This document shows, piece by piece, positions 25,967-34,687 of a stretch of 64,000 bases of DNA (the stretch's first letter is position 1; each line of letters opens with the position of its first letter). A model generated the notes under the pieces. The model was not told where the DNA came from and did no database searches. It worked only from the letters and a program-made list of their open reading frames with translations. The stretch is from positions 51,139-115,138 of the forward strand of contig JACTUB010000016.1 of the NCBI GenBank assembly GCA_015660885.1, written 5' to 3'. Source of the stretch: Methanoregulaceae archaeon. Its GTDB lineage: Archaea; Halobacteriota; Methanomicrobia; Methanomicrobiales; Methanospirillaceae. The translations under genes and the position numbers were made by a program.

Positions 25967-26638
25967 ATGATTAATTCTCTCATCTCTATATTCCTCAATC
26001 TTGACCAGAATTTATCCACAGTCGTCAGTCAATATGGGGTGTGGACATATTTCATCCTCTTTTTTATTATCTTCTTTGAGACCGGTTTTGTCATTTTACC
26101 CTTTCTTCCAGGAGATTCGCTCCTTTTTGTGTGCGGAGCAGCAGCGGCGAGTGGAATAATGGACCTGCAGTGGCTTGTTCCTGCAATAATCATCGGAGCG
26201 GTGCTTGGTGACACGGTGAATTACTGGATTGGCAATTATCTCGGGATCCATATTTTTCTGGAACGATTCCCATCGCTCGTAAAAAAGGAATATATCGATC
26301 ACACCTACGGGTTCTATGAAAAGTATGGCGGGGCAACGATCTTTGTTGCCCGGTTTGTCCCGATTGTGCGGACTTTTGCCCCTTTTCTTGCAGGTATCGG
26401 GTCGATGGATTATCGCCGGTTCCTTTTCTATAATGCTCTGGGAGGTACCGCATGGACATTTGCTGTAGTGCTCGGTGGTTACTATTTTGGAACCATCCCG
26501 ATTGTTAAGAAAAATATGAGCATTCTGATCTTGTGTGTTTTACTGATCACTGCGGGAACTGTTTTGTTTGTCGCTGCCGGACTTGTTTCTGCCCATTTTC
26601 AGAAGAGAAAGGCAGATCTTAAAAAAAAGAATAATTAA
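25967..26638 (+). CDS. DedA/VTT family membrane protein
   Basis: The 223-residue product (from ATG 25967) has the DedA architecture: a hydrophobic N-terminal pair of helices, a re-entrant loop region with FETGFVILPFLPGDSLLFVCG, the EYIDHTYGFYEKYGGATIFVARFVPIVRTF motif region (in pieces: KYGGATIF, ARFVPIVRTFAPF) and C-terminal membrane helices ending in a Lys-rich tail. DedA proteins act in membrane homeostasis, and some are lipid flippases (UptA for undecaprenyl phosphate, PetA for phosphatidylethanolamine); the archaeal substrate is unknown. An ATG at 25865 would add a non-conserved 34-residue segment, so I reject it. No operon partner. Confidence 0.9.
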   Translation: MINSLISIFLNLDQNLSTVVSQYGVWTYFILFFIIFFETGFVILPFLPGDSLLFVCGAAAASGIMDLQWLVPAIIIGAVLGDTVNYWIGNYLGIHIFLERFPSLVKKEYIDHTYGFYEKYGGATIFVARFVPIVRTFAPFLAGIGSMDYRRFLFYNALGGTAWTFAVVLGGYYFGTIPIVKKNMSILILCVLLITAGTVLFVAAGLVSAHFQKRKADLKKKNN

Positions 26639-26768
26639 TTTTTTCCTGTCTGGATTTTTCTTAATAATTTCCTCGCATCAAGCACCGGAAAAAAATATTT
26701 CATGTTTTAATCTCAATGCTCTTACATCCAAAAAAATTTGATCAAAGAGGAGGCAAAAAGACAAAAAG

Positions 26769-27857
26769 TTATGGAGTATGAGTAATTTTTAATCCTTCAT
26801 TATCAACTTTTGTTTTAATCGCAATAGTTAACCCAATAGGGTTGAGGACCTTTTCCAGTGCTTTCCGGTCAAGTGAGGTAATTACTGCAATTGAAGGGCC
26901 TACAGAACTCATACCCACAAACTCAAGGTGAGCATCGCGAAGTTTGCTCATATAGTTATATATAGCAAAACTATGATGTTCAACCTCTGCCCGCTTGGAA
27001 CCACGGAATTCAATCTCCCAGATAACATCTCCGGCTTTTGTTACGTCATCCCGTTCGAGGGCCGGGATAAGATCCATCAGGAACAGATACGCTTTGAGTT
27101 CACGGTCCCGGTAATCAAGTGTCCTCGCTTTATTCATGAGAAGGTCAAATTCCTGTGTTCCGGCTGAGGAAATATCTGTCGGGGGGATGATGATATATAC
27201 GTTTTTTCCGACAGCAAACGGGTGATGGTAGACAAGCGTGAGCTCGTCGCCAAGTACTGCCATACCCCCGTGCGTACTTACTGCAGGACCGACACCGGTT
27301 TCAAACCCGAATACGATATTTCCATTAACAGTCTCCTCAACATAATTATGCCCGATGAGTTTTCTTAACTGATCGTTTGTCAGTGGCTGCCCGACGGCTT
27401 CATTCATTGCAGTAGCAACAGCGATCATAATCGTACTGGTAGAGCCAAGCCCCACATGCTGGTGCTGATGGTCAGTCGCTTTGATCCTAAAACCGCCATC
27501 GTATCCTGTCACTTTTTTGAATACGGCGACAAAGTTCCGTATGATAGACGAACGACTGTAATCGATCTCAACCTCTTTTTTTACACATTCAACTTCTGCC
27601 GTGCAATAGCACTGGATTGCAAACCCAATTCCTCCACCTCCCGGATGATCAGGGGCGAACCGGTTCATATCAAGCACGGTGAGATGTATCCGCGCCGGGG
27701 CTTTAACCATAATTTTTCCTTTCGTGGGTTTCAGCCGGTATGTCTTCTTTTCATACCCCAGGGTTTTCAGGTTTTGCCCCGGGGGAAACGGATTGAATTC
27801 ATATTCGACAAGATCAAGATCTCCGCCTCGGATTTTCATAGTTGGCATAGGTATCAA
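26769..27857 (-). CDS. mptG: Beta-ribofuranosylaminobenzene 5'-phosphate synthase (GHMP-kinase fold)
   Basis: This enzyme condenses 4-hydroxybenzoate or p-aminobenzoate with PRPP, releasing CO2 and PPi, in the first committed step to the arabinose-linked part of tetrahydromethanopterin. The 362-residue protein has the GHMP superfamily layout: KAPARIHLTVLDMNRF near residue 55, the glycine/serine loop HVGLGSTSTI near residue 130, and a C-terminal GMSSVGPSIAVI segment. Archaeal beta-RFAP synthases are GHMP-fold proteins that do not use ATP for phosphorylation. Methanopterin is the methyl carrier that feeds CdhDE, so it fits the organism. It is followed downstream by no further gene on this strand. 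The exact start (26769-27857 uses the first ATG; another is three codons in) is uncertain. Confidence 0.85.
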   Translation of the reverse strand: MIPMPTMKIRGGDLDLVEYEFNPFPPGQNLKTLGYEKKTYRLKPTKGKIMVKAPARIHLTVLDMNRFAPDHPGGGGIGFAIQCYCTAEVECVKKEVEIDYSRSSIIRNFVAVFKKVTGYDGGFRIKATDHQHQHVGLGSTSTIMIAVATAMNEAVGQPLTNDQLRKLIGHNYVEETVNGNIVFGFETGVGPAVSTHGGMAVLGDELTLVYHHPFAVGKNVYIIIPPTDISSAGTQEFDLLMNKARTLDYRDRELKAYLFLMDLIPALERDDVTKAGDVIWEIEFRGSKRAEVEHHSFAIYNYMSKLRDAHLEFVGMSSVGPSIAVITSLDRKALEKVLNPIGLTIAIKTKVDNEGLKITHTP

Positions 27858-27872
27858 TTCATTTAGGAGCGA

Positions 27873-28346
27873 TCAAAGAATATGTTTGGCAGCTGCACCG
27901 GCACTGTACATAATGCGGTTATCGACATTATGGATCTGGGCTGTTTTTACTGCAGAACCAAGTGCGATACCAAGATCAGCCATACGTATCGAACAGTTAG
28001 GCCCGGAAAAATCCGTAGTTCTTTTCTTTCGTGTTTTATACTCTCTGGTAAACTCCTCACAGTCTGCATAGCCGCACGCCCCACAGTTGACTCCGGCTAC
28101 GGAATTCCCTTTTACACCGATAATGACACAGGCATCGCATGCCGCGATATTTTTTGCATCCCGTACAAAGAAATCTATCTTGCGTCTCTCTCCTGACTCT
28201 GCCAGATAATCTGCAAGGGTTTTTATCTCTTTCCTAGTCAGGATACGGACAAGAATCGTATCCACACCTCGTGCCTTGGGTGCAGTCCTGGCTGCAAGTT
28301 CCATGAGTCCGGCTACCGTAATCACTGCTTTTTTATCAACTGTCAT
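27873..28346 (-). CDS. DUF2148 ferredoxin-domain protein
   Basis: A 157-residue protein of the DUF2148 family, found mainly in anaerobes and often described as an uncharacterised ferredoxin-domain protein. Four to five cysteines are arranged as AACDACVIIG, GVNCGACGYADC and later GPNCSI, enough for an iron-sulfur cluster. The C-terminal half is Ala/Gly-rich (GIALGSAVKTA). It starts with a plausible helix (AVITVAGLMELAARTA). It precedes mptG by 15 bases on the same strand, so co-transcription is likely; whether it takes part in methanopterin synthesis is unknown. Confidence 0.85.
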   Translation of the reverse strand: MTVDKKAVITVAGLMELAARTAPKARGVDTILVRILTRKEIKTLADYLAESGERRKIDFFVRDAKNIAACDACVIIGVKGNSVAGVNCGACGYADCEEFTREYKTRKKRTTDFSGPNCSIRMADLGIALGSAVKTAQIHNVDNRIMYSAGAAAKHIL

Positions 28347-28813
28347 AAAAAATATGTGGCAGGGCCGAGGAATAAAGGAATGGGGTTGCCGGCAGATGGA
28401 GTCGGTGACTATGTAAATATTTCAGGGAAATATCAGATATCCTGGAATTGCCTCTTATATTATTCAATATGGTTACATCGATCCTGTTGTTATTCCCTAT
28501 ATGAAAATTTTTTAATCCGCCATGGTCGCCCCCTTGTGACGGGTGCCATTTCCGGGTATCCAGCTGCACCAATCCCTATTAGTTTACTAAGGATGTGTCC
28601 TGTTTTTTTAAAAAAATAGCCGGGAGCCCATGAAAATCTGCCTTCAAAGAGTTTTCCTCATCGGTTTTCGAGTTCCACGGTGTACGGGAATTCCTGAACT
28701 CAGGTTATGTGTTCTTATAGCTCCAGAAGCGGTGTGGCTAGGTTTGCCTGCCTCTTTTCATTATACAGGTAATTTTTACTATTGTCTGAAAAAGGAATTT
28801 TAAAAAAACAAAT
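28347..28813. other. Intergenic region between divergent-side DUF2148 and thioesterase genes
   Basis: No credible gene in these 467 bases. The left part is the promoter side of the DUF2148-mptG unit and has A/T-rich blocks; the stretch near 28608-28618 is an all-T/A run likely to be a terminator for the leftward thioesterase gene that ends at 28814. Two weakly open frames here have no protein-like features. Confidence 0.45.
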
Positions 28814-29257
28814 CTATCGTTGAATATATTTTTTACCCTTGTGGGGATTCACCTGTATCGCTACGCCATCAAATACTGCAACGATCCGTTCACCTTCATA
28901 GATCATGATACGGAATGTGGAATACCTGCCATTGTCAGCTATGCGATGAGCAATTGCTACAAGAGAGCCGGTTGCCGGCGAGATAAACTGGATATGCACG
29001 GAAATGGCAACACGGTCAATTCCTGCACAGTTGGCAGCGATACCAAATGCCTGGTCGGCTAGAGCAAAAATCGCTCCGCCATGGGCAACGGAATTCGGAT
29101 TTTTCTTCCCGCAACAATCCATCTCAACGCAGGAATATCCGTCGTTTGCTTTGGTGATCTTCATCCCCAGAAGTTGCGCAAACTCACTCCGGTTGAATGC
29201 AGAAATCCTCTCAGCAATTATCTGTTCTGGCGGATCAGTGGGATGAGCTTCTGGCAT
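28814..29257 (-). CDS. PaaI-family hotdog-fold thioesterase
   Basis: The 147-residue protein has the single hotdog domain of the PaaI/YdiI type: the SVAHGGAIFALADQAFG motif near residue 57 contains the HGG and catalytic acidic residue used to polarise the acyl-CoA thioester, and the strand VAISVHIQFISPATGS follows. These enzymes hydrolyse acyl- or aryl-CoA thioesters. The tail is basic (NPHKGKKYIQR). The substrate is unknown. It stands alone on the minus strand, 48 bases downstream of the glycosyltransferase gene, so it may be co-transcribed with that unit. Confidence 0.88.
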   Translation of the reverse strand: MPEAHPTDPPEQIIAERISAFNRSEFAQLLGMKITKANDGYSCVEMDCCGKKNPNSVAHGGAIFALADQAFGIAANCAGIDRVAISVHIQFISPATGSLVAIAHRIADNGRYSTFRIMIYEGERIVAVFDGVAIQVNPHKGKKYIQR

Positions 29258-29305
29258 TCGTTCTCCGGATAATCAAAAATGTCGTGCAGGATAAAATGAT
29301 TTCAG

Positions 29306-30004
29306 TTATTTGTACTTTTTCTGTGTATAGGAATATTTCTCACTCTCGCCTCCATGGGAAACAATATAAACCCATTCATAAAGCGATTTTAGTGTTCCGT
29401 ATTGTCTGTAACGGCGCATTGAGAACCCTACTTTAAGCCTGCCATCAAAAACGACTTTTCCCTGATCCTTCATACGCAGGGCAATTTCAAGGTCGTCTCC
29501 GGCATCGATGCAGCGGTACATCCCGGCTTTTAAAAAGGAATCTTTCCGGAATGCCGTGTTGCATCCAAGGGTATAATAAAATGTCTGGCTGTAGTAGCCG
29601 ATCCGTGAGAATGTATTGGCAAGCAGGAGGGAAAATTTATTTCCGATTCCTACTTCAATCGGATATACCGGTCCGTACAACTGGGCAAGACGTCTGTCTT
29701 TAAAATCCTCCTTTATAACTTGAATCCAGTTCGGGGGAAGGATACAATCGGCATCGGTAGTTGCAACTATCTCTCCTTTTGCCGACATAATCCCGTCATT
29801 TCGCGCCCCTCCCACTTTTTTACTCGTCTGAGTAAAAACATTGTCGGCGTATTTCTTTGCGATCCCGCACGTTGCATCTTTTGAACCGCCATCTACCACA
29901 ATAATCTCATAATCTGAGCGGCTGACCGTCTGGTGGGTGAGGGATACAAGACACTGTGCGATATTCTCCTCTTCGTTAAATGTCGGTATAATGACCGATA
30001 TCAT
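29306..30004 (-). CDS. Family 2 glycosyltransferase
   Basis: A 232-residue GT-A fold enzyme: SVIIPTFNEEENI at the N-terminus, the nucleotide-binding VDGGSKDATCGIA near residue 38, and a TTDADCILPP (DxD-type) motif near residue 76. Such enzymes move a sugar from a nucleotide-sugar or polyprenol-phosphate sugar donor. The C-terminal part has a possible single amphipathic anchor but no clear transmembrane segment. It is 76 bases from the FAD-dependent gene upstream in the same direction; the pair suggests a cell-surface glycan or lipid-linked sugar pathway, which is inference. Confidence 0.9.
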   Translation of the reverse strand: MISVIIPTFNEEENIAQCLVSLTHQTVSRSDYEIIVVDGGSKDATCGIAKKYADNVFTQTSKKVGGARNDGIMSAKGEIVATTDADCILPPNWIQVIKEDFKDRRLAQLYGPVYPIEVGIGNKFSLLLANTFSRIGYYSQTFYYTLGCNTAFRKDSFLKAGMYRCIDAGDDLEIALRMKDQGKVVFDGRLKVGFSMRRYRQYGTLKSLYEWVYIVSHGGESEKYSYTQKKYK

Positions 30005-30080
30005 GGGGATAAAACTCCTGTACAGTGTTTAAGTTTTTTGGATATTAAGCGTGATGTGAAGACAGGGAATGCTATACTTT

Positions 30081-31391
30081 TTATGAATGTGATTTCACAA
30101 AATCCATAGCACTTCGGATGCAACCATCCATATTCAGGTACTCAAACTGGGCAAACCTGCCCACTAAGGGAATGCCGATATGCCGGCAATAGTCCTTTAT
30201 GAGAGCGATATTTTTCTGGTAGTCAAGGTCATAAATCACGTAGGCAAAAGGCTGTCGCTCTACTGATGAAAAAATAACATGATCCGTCTTGAGAATCCCC
30301 ATTTTCTGGAGCATCTCTGTAACTTGTTTTATGAGATCATCATCCGTCATAGTGGCAATTTCATCACCAGGATGATGCGTTATCTCTGCTAGTATGGCGT
30401 TGCAGCCAGCCGGGGCCACATGCTGGCTGTAGCGGGAAGGAAATGAGATACGGTTTGTCTTTCCCAGGTCAGGATCCGGCACGTAAAGCCATGATATATC
30501 CGGCACGTGCCCTCGTATGCCGATATTAACGCAGACTAAGGAATTGTACCGCAATGCGCCGGCTGCTTTCTTCACTTCAGCGGGAACATCATCAAGACAT
30601 GGCAACAGGCGCTGTAACGGTATTGTGCAGATACAGCGATCAGCTTCAATAATTTCAATTCCATTGCTGATCTGCCATACCATTCCGGATCTGGTTATTT
30701 TGGTGATCCTGAATCCTGTCCTGATGAATTTATTGATAGGCTCTGCAATTGCATGGATAAGTGCCTCAATCCCTCCATCAAGTGGATAGGAAAAGACCGA
30801 CTGGTGGGTATAACCTTCAGTTTCGATTCCGATCGCAGACCTGATGACATCTTCGACGGGGGGACGGGGGATACGCCCGTCAACCCAGTGAAGAGACATT
30901 TGGTTGGTCGGGTACTTCCAGATCTTTTCGTTGTAGGGGATCATGTAGCATTCAGCAATACCCTTACCGAAGGTGTAGTAGATCCACTCACGGAAGTTTT
31001 TTGGAGGGGGATGTTCCCCTCTCTCCACCGCAATCAGGGTTTTGATGAACTCATTGATGCAGAAAAACCGGTCTTCTGATGGCAGATCAGAAAGCCCGTT
31101 TTCAAAGGGATACTTAACTAAGTGCTGCTTATAAAAAATTTTGGTATTACGACTATTACGCTGCTCGTTGCCGGCAATCATCCGCCGCGTAAATGCGAGT
31201 ACTTCAGCATCCCTTGAAAAGATAATGTGGGAACCGCCGGTATCAAACGTAAATCCCTTATTAATTCTTGAGCGGCAGAGCCCGCCATAGTCAGGTTCTG
31301 CTTCTAGTACGACCACATCATCGCCTTTTTCATGGAGGAATCTTGCGAGTGTCAGACCGGAAAGTCCGCCTCCAAGTATTGCGGTTGTCAC
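30081..31391 (-). CDS. FAD-dependent amine oxidase/UDP-galactopyranose mutase-like protein
   Basis: The 436-residue protein begins with a Rossmann dinucleotide-binding motif (AILGGGLSGLTLARFL), the Glu that binds the FAD ribose in VVLEAEPDYGGLC, and a substrate-side TGGSHIIF. The middle has MIPYNEKIWKYP, a segment typical of the protoporphyrinogen-oxidase-like and UDP-galactopyranose-mutase-like proteins that accompany glycosyltransferases. The C-terminal VGRFAQFEYLNMDGCIRSA closes the FAD site. The substrate is unknown; a role in nucleotide-sugar or surface-polysaccharide chemistry is the usual inference for this combination. First gene of the leftward group with the GT2 and thioesterase genes. 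Confidence 0.85.
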   Translation of the reverse strand: MTTAILGGGLSGLTLARFLHEKGDDVVVLEAEPDYGGLCRSRINKGFTFDTGGSHIIFSRDAEVLAFTRRMIAGNEQRNSRNTKIFYKQHLVKYPFENGLSDLPSEDRFFCINEFIKTLIAVERGEHPPPKNFREWIYYTFGKGIAECYMIPYNEKIWKYPTNQMSLHWVDGRIPRPPVEDVIRSAIGIETEGYTHQSVFSYPLDGGIEALIHAIAEPINKFIRTGFRITKITRSGMVWQISNGIEIIEADRCICTIPLQRLLPCLDDVPAEVKKAAGALRYNSLVCVNIGIRGHVPDISWLYVPDPDLGKTNRISFPSRYSQHVAPAGCNAILAEITHHPGDEIATMTDDDLIKQVTEMLQKMGILKTDHVIFSSVERQPFAYVIYDLDYQKNIALIKDYCRHIGIPLVGRFAQFEYLNMDGCIRSAMDFVKSHS

Positions 31392-31528
31392 TGCTCATTA
31401 CGTTGGTATGCAGGACTTAAATGCCTGATTATCGGCCAAGTGCATAACGAGTGAAAATATTAACCTGAAAGATCTCATTCCGGACCTGACAATTTTTATT
31501 GTTTGCCAAATCCGGCAGTTCCGCCACG

Positions 31529-32053
31529 ATCTGCGGATCGGTATCATCATTGCAGCTGCGGAGATGTTAACCGCAGGCATCCTCGATTTTTCCGGAAATC
31601 TTGTGGACCGGTGCAGAAATGTACGGCCCTGTTCAGAAGGACTGGATATATCTCCATGTCCCTGCTGAGAAGACCGGAATCCACCGGGATCCCGTCATCA
31701 CACCCAGGACTCGAAAGCCGCGGTCTGCGGAGCTATAGCCGCTGCTGAAAAAATATCGGCTGACGGTTTCGGAAATCTGTCATGTGTACCTTGCCCGGGC
31801 CTTCGACGCATATCCCTCGGTTGAGAACGCGAAACGGTTCAGGTTAATCTCCCTATTCCCAAACGCTGAATTTCATCCCATCGGAAATGGTTCGGTTGTA
31901 GGGGCGTACTACGCACCAGGCAATCGCCGGTTCAGGAACGAAACACAGGGGATCGCATAAAAATGGTATACATTGATCTTTTCGTGGATATCGATTTCAC
32001 CAAGAAGTATTCCACAGCCCTGTAATCCCGGGAAAGCCTGAACTCTTTCACCC
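31529..32053 (+). pseudogene. Decayed C-terminal part of a second RACo-type corrinoid activator
   Basis: The stretch cannot be read as one protein, but its pieces in three frames align in order to the C-terminal third of the RACo-type protein encoded at 23131-24957. Recognisable pieces are ICGS then IIIAAAEMLTAGILDF (31529-31600, one base missing between them), DSKAAVCGAI (about 31702), KKYRLTVSEICHVYLARAFDAYP (read as KKYRLTVSEICHVYL plus ARAFDAYP, about 31747-31815), LFPNAEFHPIGNGSV, KMVYIDL, FTKKYSTAL and IPGKPELFH. At least four frame changes separate these, and the segment DMAYLM is deleted. The catalytic GAFG is changed to RAFD. It is not a recent copy: identity to the intact gene looks only moderate. 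Confidence 0.82.
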
Positions 32054-32154
32054 TTCAGGAAAGGTAAAGTAACGATCCGGTCAGTTCACCCTGCCGGAAA
32101 AATCTACTTCTTAGAGACTGTTCTGCAGAGCGTGCCGGATGATACGCTAAAAAA

Positions 32155-33681
32155 TTACTGTTTTGAAATATACCAGCCGGTCTGGGTTTCATCAAGGATC
32201 TTTTCAGAGGTCTTCTTCGTTGCTATACTTACGACGATCATCGCGATAATTGCGATTACAAATGCGTAGAACGAGAAGTGCAGCGGGATATTTGCAAAGT
32301 CCATGCCGGCGAATACGACTTTGAAGTAGTTAAGGAAACCGAACACCAGTGACGAGGCAAGGCCAAGGCTCATTGCGGCAAGGGCTCCTTTACGGGTAGC
32401 ACCCCTCCAGTACAGCCCGGCAAGAAGCGGGACAGCAAAAGTCGAGAGCATGACCCCGATCCCCATCCAGATGAGGATGGCAAGCATTTCGGGAGGGTTG
32501 ATAGCAAGGATCATGGTGCAGAATGCCGACAGGACAACGACAATCTTTGAAAGGAGGAGGACGGTCTTATCCGGAGCATCCGGCTTCAGGACTTTCTTGT
32601 ACAGATCCCAGGAAACCATCGCGCCAATGGTGAGCATAAGCCGGTCTGTAGTTGACATGACGGCCGCTAGCACAATAACCGCAAAAATTCCCCATAATGC
32701 AATAGTGGGAATCGAGTACTGGATACCGTACAGGATTACATAATCCTGCGCATCCACTACATTGGGAAGCGTGAAAATTCCCTCCTTCACCATGGTAAGT
32801 CCTGCAAAACCGGTGAATTTCAGGAGAAACATTGCAGCACCGTAGATCAGGAAGGCAGCCAGCGGCGCCCACTTGAAGAACTTGACATCCTTGATTGACA
32901 GGACGTTGTTAATAACGTGAGGAGCACATGCAAGTCCGACCATCAGGAGGATGGCGAAAGAGAAGATATACGGTACCGCGAATGTACCGCTGGGCATCCA
33001 TGGCATTACGAGATTCGGATTGATGGATGTCATGACTTCATTGACATGGGTAAATCCACCTGCGTAGAAGATGATAATCGGGGCCATGACAATGACACCG
33101 ATGATGAGAATGACAGATTGGATGAGGGAAGCCCACGCAACTGCATAGAGGCCGCCAATGGCTGTATAAACCATGGTGACGAGAGTCGCGATCAGGAGCG
33201 CGAGCCAAAGTGGGATCTCAAAGAGCCATATCAGGACGATCGCAATAGCGGTATACTGCCCGACAAGATAGATCAGGGATACAATGATACCGGCTACTGC
33301 GGCGAGGGAACGGAGTGCAACTGGACTCTCGTACCGGTGTGCGAGGTAATCCTGCACGGTCATATACCCGGAGGTCTTCGCTATATTGTGGAGCTTCACC
33401 CCGAAGAATATGACGCAGAACCCTATAGAAAGAGGAACGAAGATCTGTTCCCAGATCGTTGGCCATCCAACTTTATACCCGAGACCGGATACCCCGAGGA
33501 GCGACATCCCAGAGCAAACAGTCCCTATCATCAGGAGAACGAACACCCAGAAACCAAGTGAGCGTCCAGCAACAAGGTAGTCCTCCGTATTTTTGATCTT
33601 CTTCGATGCCCATGCGCCGATTGCAAGCATTCCGAGGAAATAAAGCGAGACAACGCCAATGGTAGTAAGATCTGCTGCCAT
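32155..33681 (-). CDS. Sodium:solute symporter family transporter
   Basis: The 508-residue protein is very hydrophobic, with about 13 membrane helices, and belongs to the SSS (APC-fold, LeuT-like) family. Family marks include the N-terminal helix TIGVVSLYFLGMLAIGAWASK, the GRSLGFWVF and the GVSGLGYKVGWPTIW stretch, and the sodium-site helix AAVMSTTDRLMLTIGAM near residue 340. Members import amino acids, sugars, pantothenate, or carboxylates such as acetate, so the substrate cannot be deduced from sequence. Directly upstream (stop codon adjacent to the ATG) is a 34-residue protein that accompanies such transporters. In a methanogen that assimilates acetate, organic-acid uptake is plausible but unproven. 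Confidence 0.9.
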   Translation of the reverse strand: MAADLTTIGVVSLYFLGMLAIGAWASKKIKNTEDYLVAGRSLGFWVFVLLMIGTVCSGMSLLGVSGLGYKVGWPTIWEQIFVPLSIGFCVIFFGVKLHNIAKTSGYMTVQDYLAHRYESPVALRSLAAVAGIIVSLIYLVGQYTAIAIVLIWLFEIPLWLALLIATLVTMVYTAIGGLYAVAWASLIQSVILIIGVIVMAPIIIFYAGGFTHVNEVMTSINPNLVMPWMPSGTFAVPYIFSFAILLMVGLACAPHVINNVLSIKDVKFFKWAPLAAFLIYGAAMFLLKFTGFAGLTMVKEGIFTLPNVVDAQDYVILYGIQYSIPTIALWGIFAVIVLAAVMSTTDRLMLTIGAMVSWDLYKKVLKPDAPDKTVLLLSKIVVVLSAFCTMILAINPPEMLAILIWMGIGVMLSTFAVPLLAGLYWRGATRKGALAAMSLGLASSLVFGFLNYFKVVFAGMDFANIPLHFSFYAFVIAIIAMIVVSIATKKTSEKILDETQTGWYISKQ

Positions 33682-33786
33682 TTAGTCATGCCCCTTAAAT
33701 GTTAATCCCCAGTAGAGCAGTGCAACGATCACAACGACAATCGTTATACCAACCGTTAAAATGGTGATATCAGGTAAACCAAACAT
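33682..33786 (-). CDS. Symporter small accessory protein (34 residues)
   Basis: A short frame codes for a single-helix protein that begins MFGLPDITILT and continues with the membrane helix VGITIVVVIVALLYWG, ending in a hydrophilic tail. This start, ATG 33786, matches the small proteins, beginning M-x-G-x-x-D, that sit before sodium:solute symporter genes in methanogens and bacteria; an ATG three codons upstream is possible. Its stop codon directly abuts the symporter's start codon, so the two are surely translated from one message. It presumably packs against the transporter; the exact role is unknown. Confidence 0.75.
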   Translation of the reverse strand: MFGLPDITILTVGITIVVVIVALLYWGLTFKGHD

Positions 33787-34041
33787 TCTATCCATATACT
33801 TTGTGGTATGCTGACATATAACATAATCGAAATTACGCCTGAAAACTGTAAAATATAAAAAATAAAAAATAATTACAAAACCAGAAAGGTAGAGTAGAGG
33901 TGCAATATCCATGGATGGTAGTGCAAACGGTGTTTTTCCTGTTGATACGATCCGAGAACCAGGAATAGTGTGCATGTATTTTATCTGTTGCACAGAGAAG
34001 TACGTTAGCCAGTGTTGTGTAAACCGGAACGGTTGACAGAC

Positions 34042-34665
34042 ATGACCGATCATACACCCGCGTGTAATGGAAAAACCACTCTGCTGCAGACAGGTATTTA
34101 TGAGCGGATCATCTTCGCGGCACCCTGTTTCGAAAAAAAGGAAACATTCCGCGGAATCTCGTATAGGATGATCCTTTTCACGGCAGAACGGATGATTGTT
34201 ACTCCGGTTCCCTCAACACGTGTTCAACAGGATTTGACAGATAAAGACGTAGACATATCTGCGGTGAAACCGGTGACATCACCCAGACCTGCCCGTTCCC
34301 GCGATTCCACCCCGCTGGAATCCCTTGGGTCACGCAGCGATCACTACCTTAACAGGGAAGCAGATGAAATTCTTCTTAAGGAAAAAGATGTATGGGTCAT
34401 TCGTTTTGAGGATATTGAAGGAATTGTTATCAGAAGAGCGCGCACCGATTCACCTTCTTCCCGCTGGTTTTCAATCCTCTTCGCGCTCTATTCTCTAGAA
34501 CCTGCCGGGGCCAGGTACAGCGCGGACTACCAGCTGACCATCACGACTCCGGGACGGGAATATATCCTCATCACACCTTTCTCCATCCCGTTGAAGCAGG
34601 TTCTTGTTAATTATCTGGGCAACCGGGTCCATGAAATTATCGATGATTACGCACCGTTGCTGTAA
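34042..34665 (+). CDS. Hypothetical protein with a PH-like domain, 207 residues
   Basis: From ATG 34042 the product has 207 residues. The N-terminal half (about 15-65) has beta-strand patterns (ERIIFAAPC, YRMILFTAERMIVT) that resemble the PH/GRAM-like fold also seen at the N-terminus of the zinc-ribbon protein at 10.4-11.9 kb. A Pro/Arg/Ser-rich linker follows (about 70-100), then a second part with strands (VWVIRFEDIEGIVI, YQLTITTPGREYILIT) and a C-terminal helix. No membrane segment or catalytic motif. I do not recognise the family. An ATG at 34012 would add ten residues and is less likely. Confidence 0.65.
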   Translation: MTDHTPACNGKTTLLQTGIYERIIFAAPCFEKKETFRGISYRMILFTAERMIVTPVPSTRVQQDLTDKDVDISAVKPVTSPRPARSRDSTPLESLGSRSDHYLNREADEILLKEKDVWVIRFEDIEGIVIRRARTDSPSSRWFSILFALYSLEPAGARYSADYQLTITTPGREYILITPFSIPLKQVLVNYLGNRVHEIIDDYAPLL

Positions 34666-34687
34666 TCTGCATTCAGATCTGCTCTTT

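Noticed and set aside
33682..34053. The long leftward frame (123 codons) containing the symporter accessory protein
   Set aside because: Only the last 34 codons show the conserved start and membrane helix; the upstream part has a random-looking composition.
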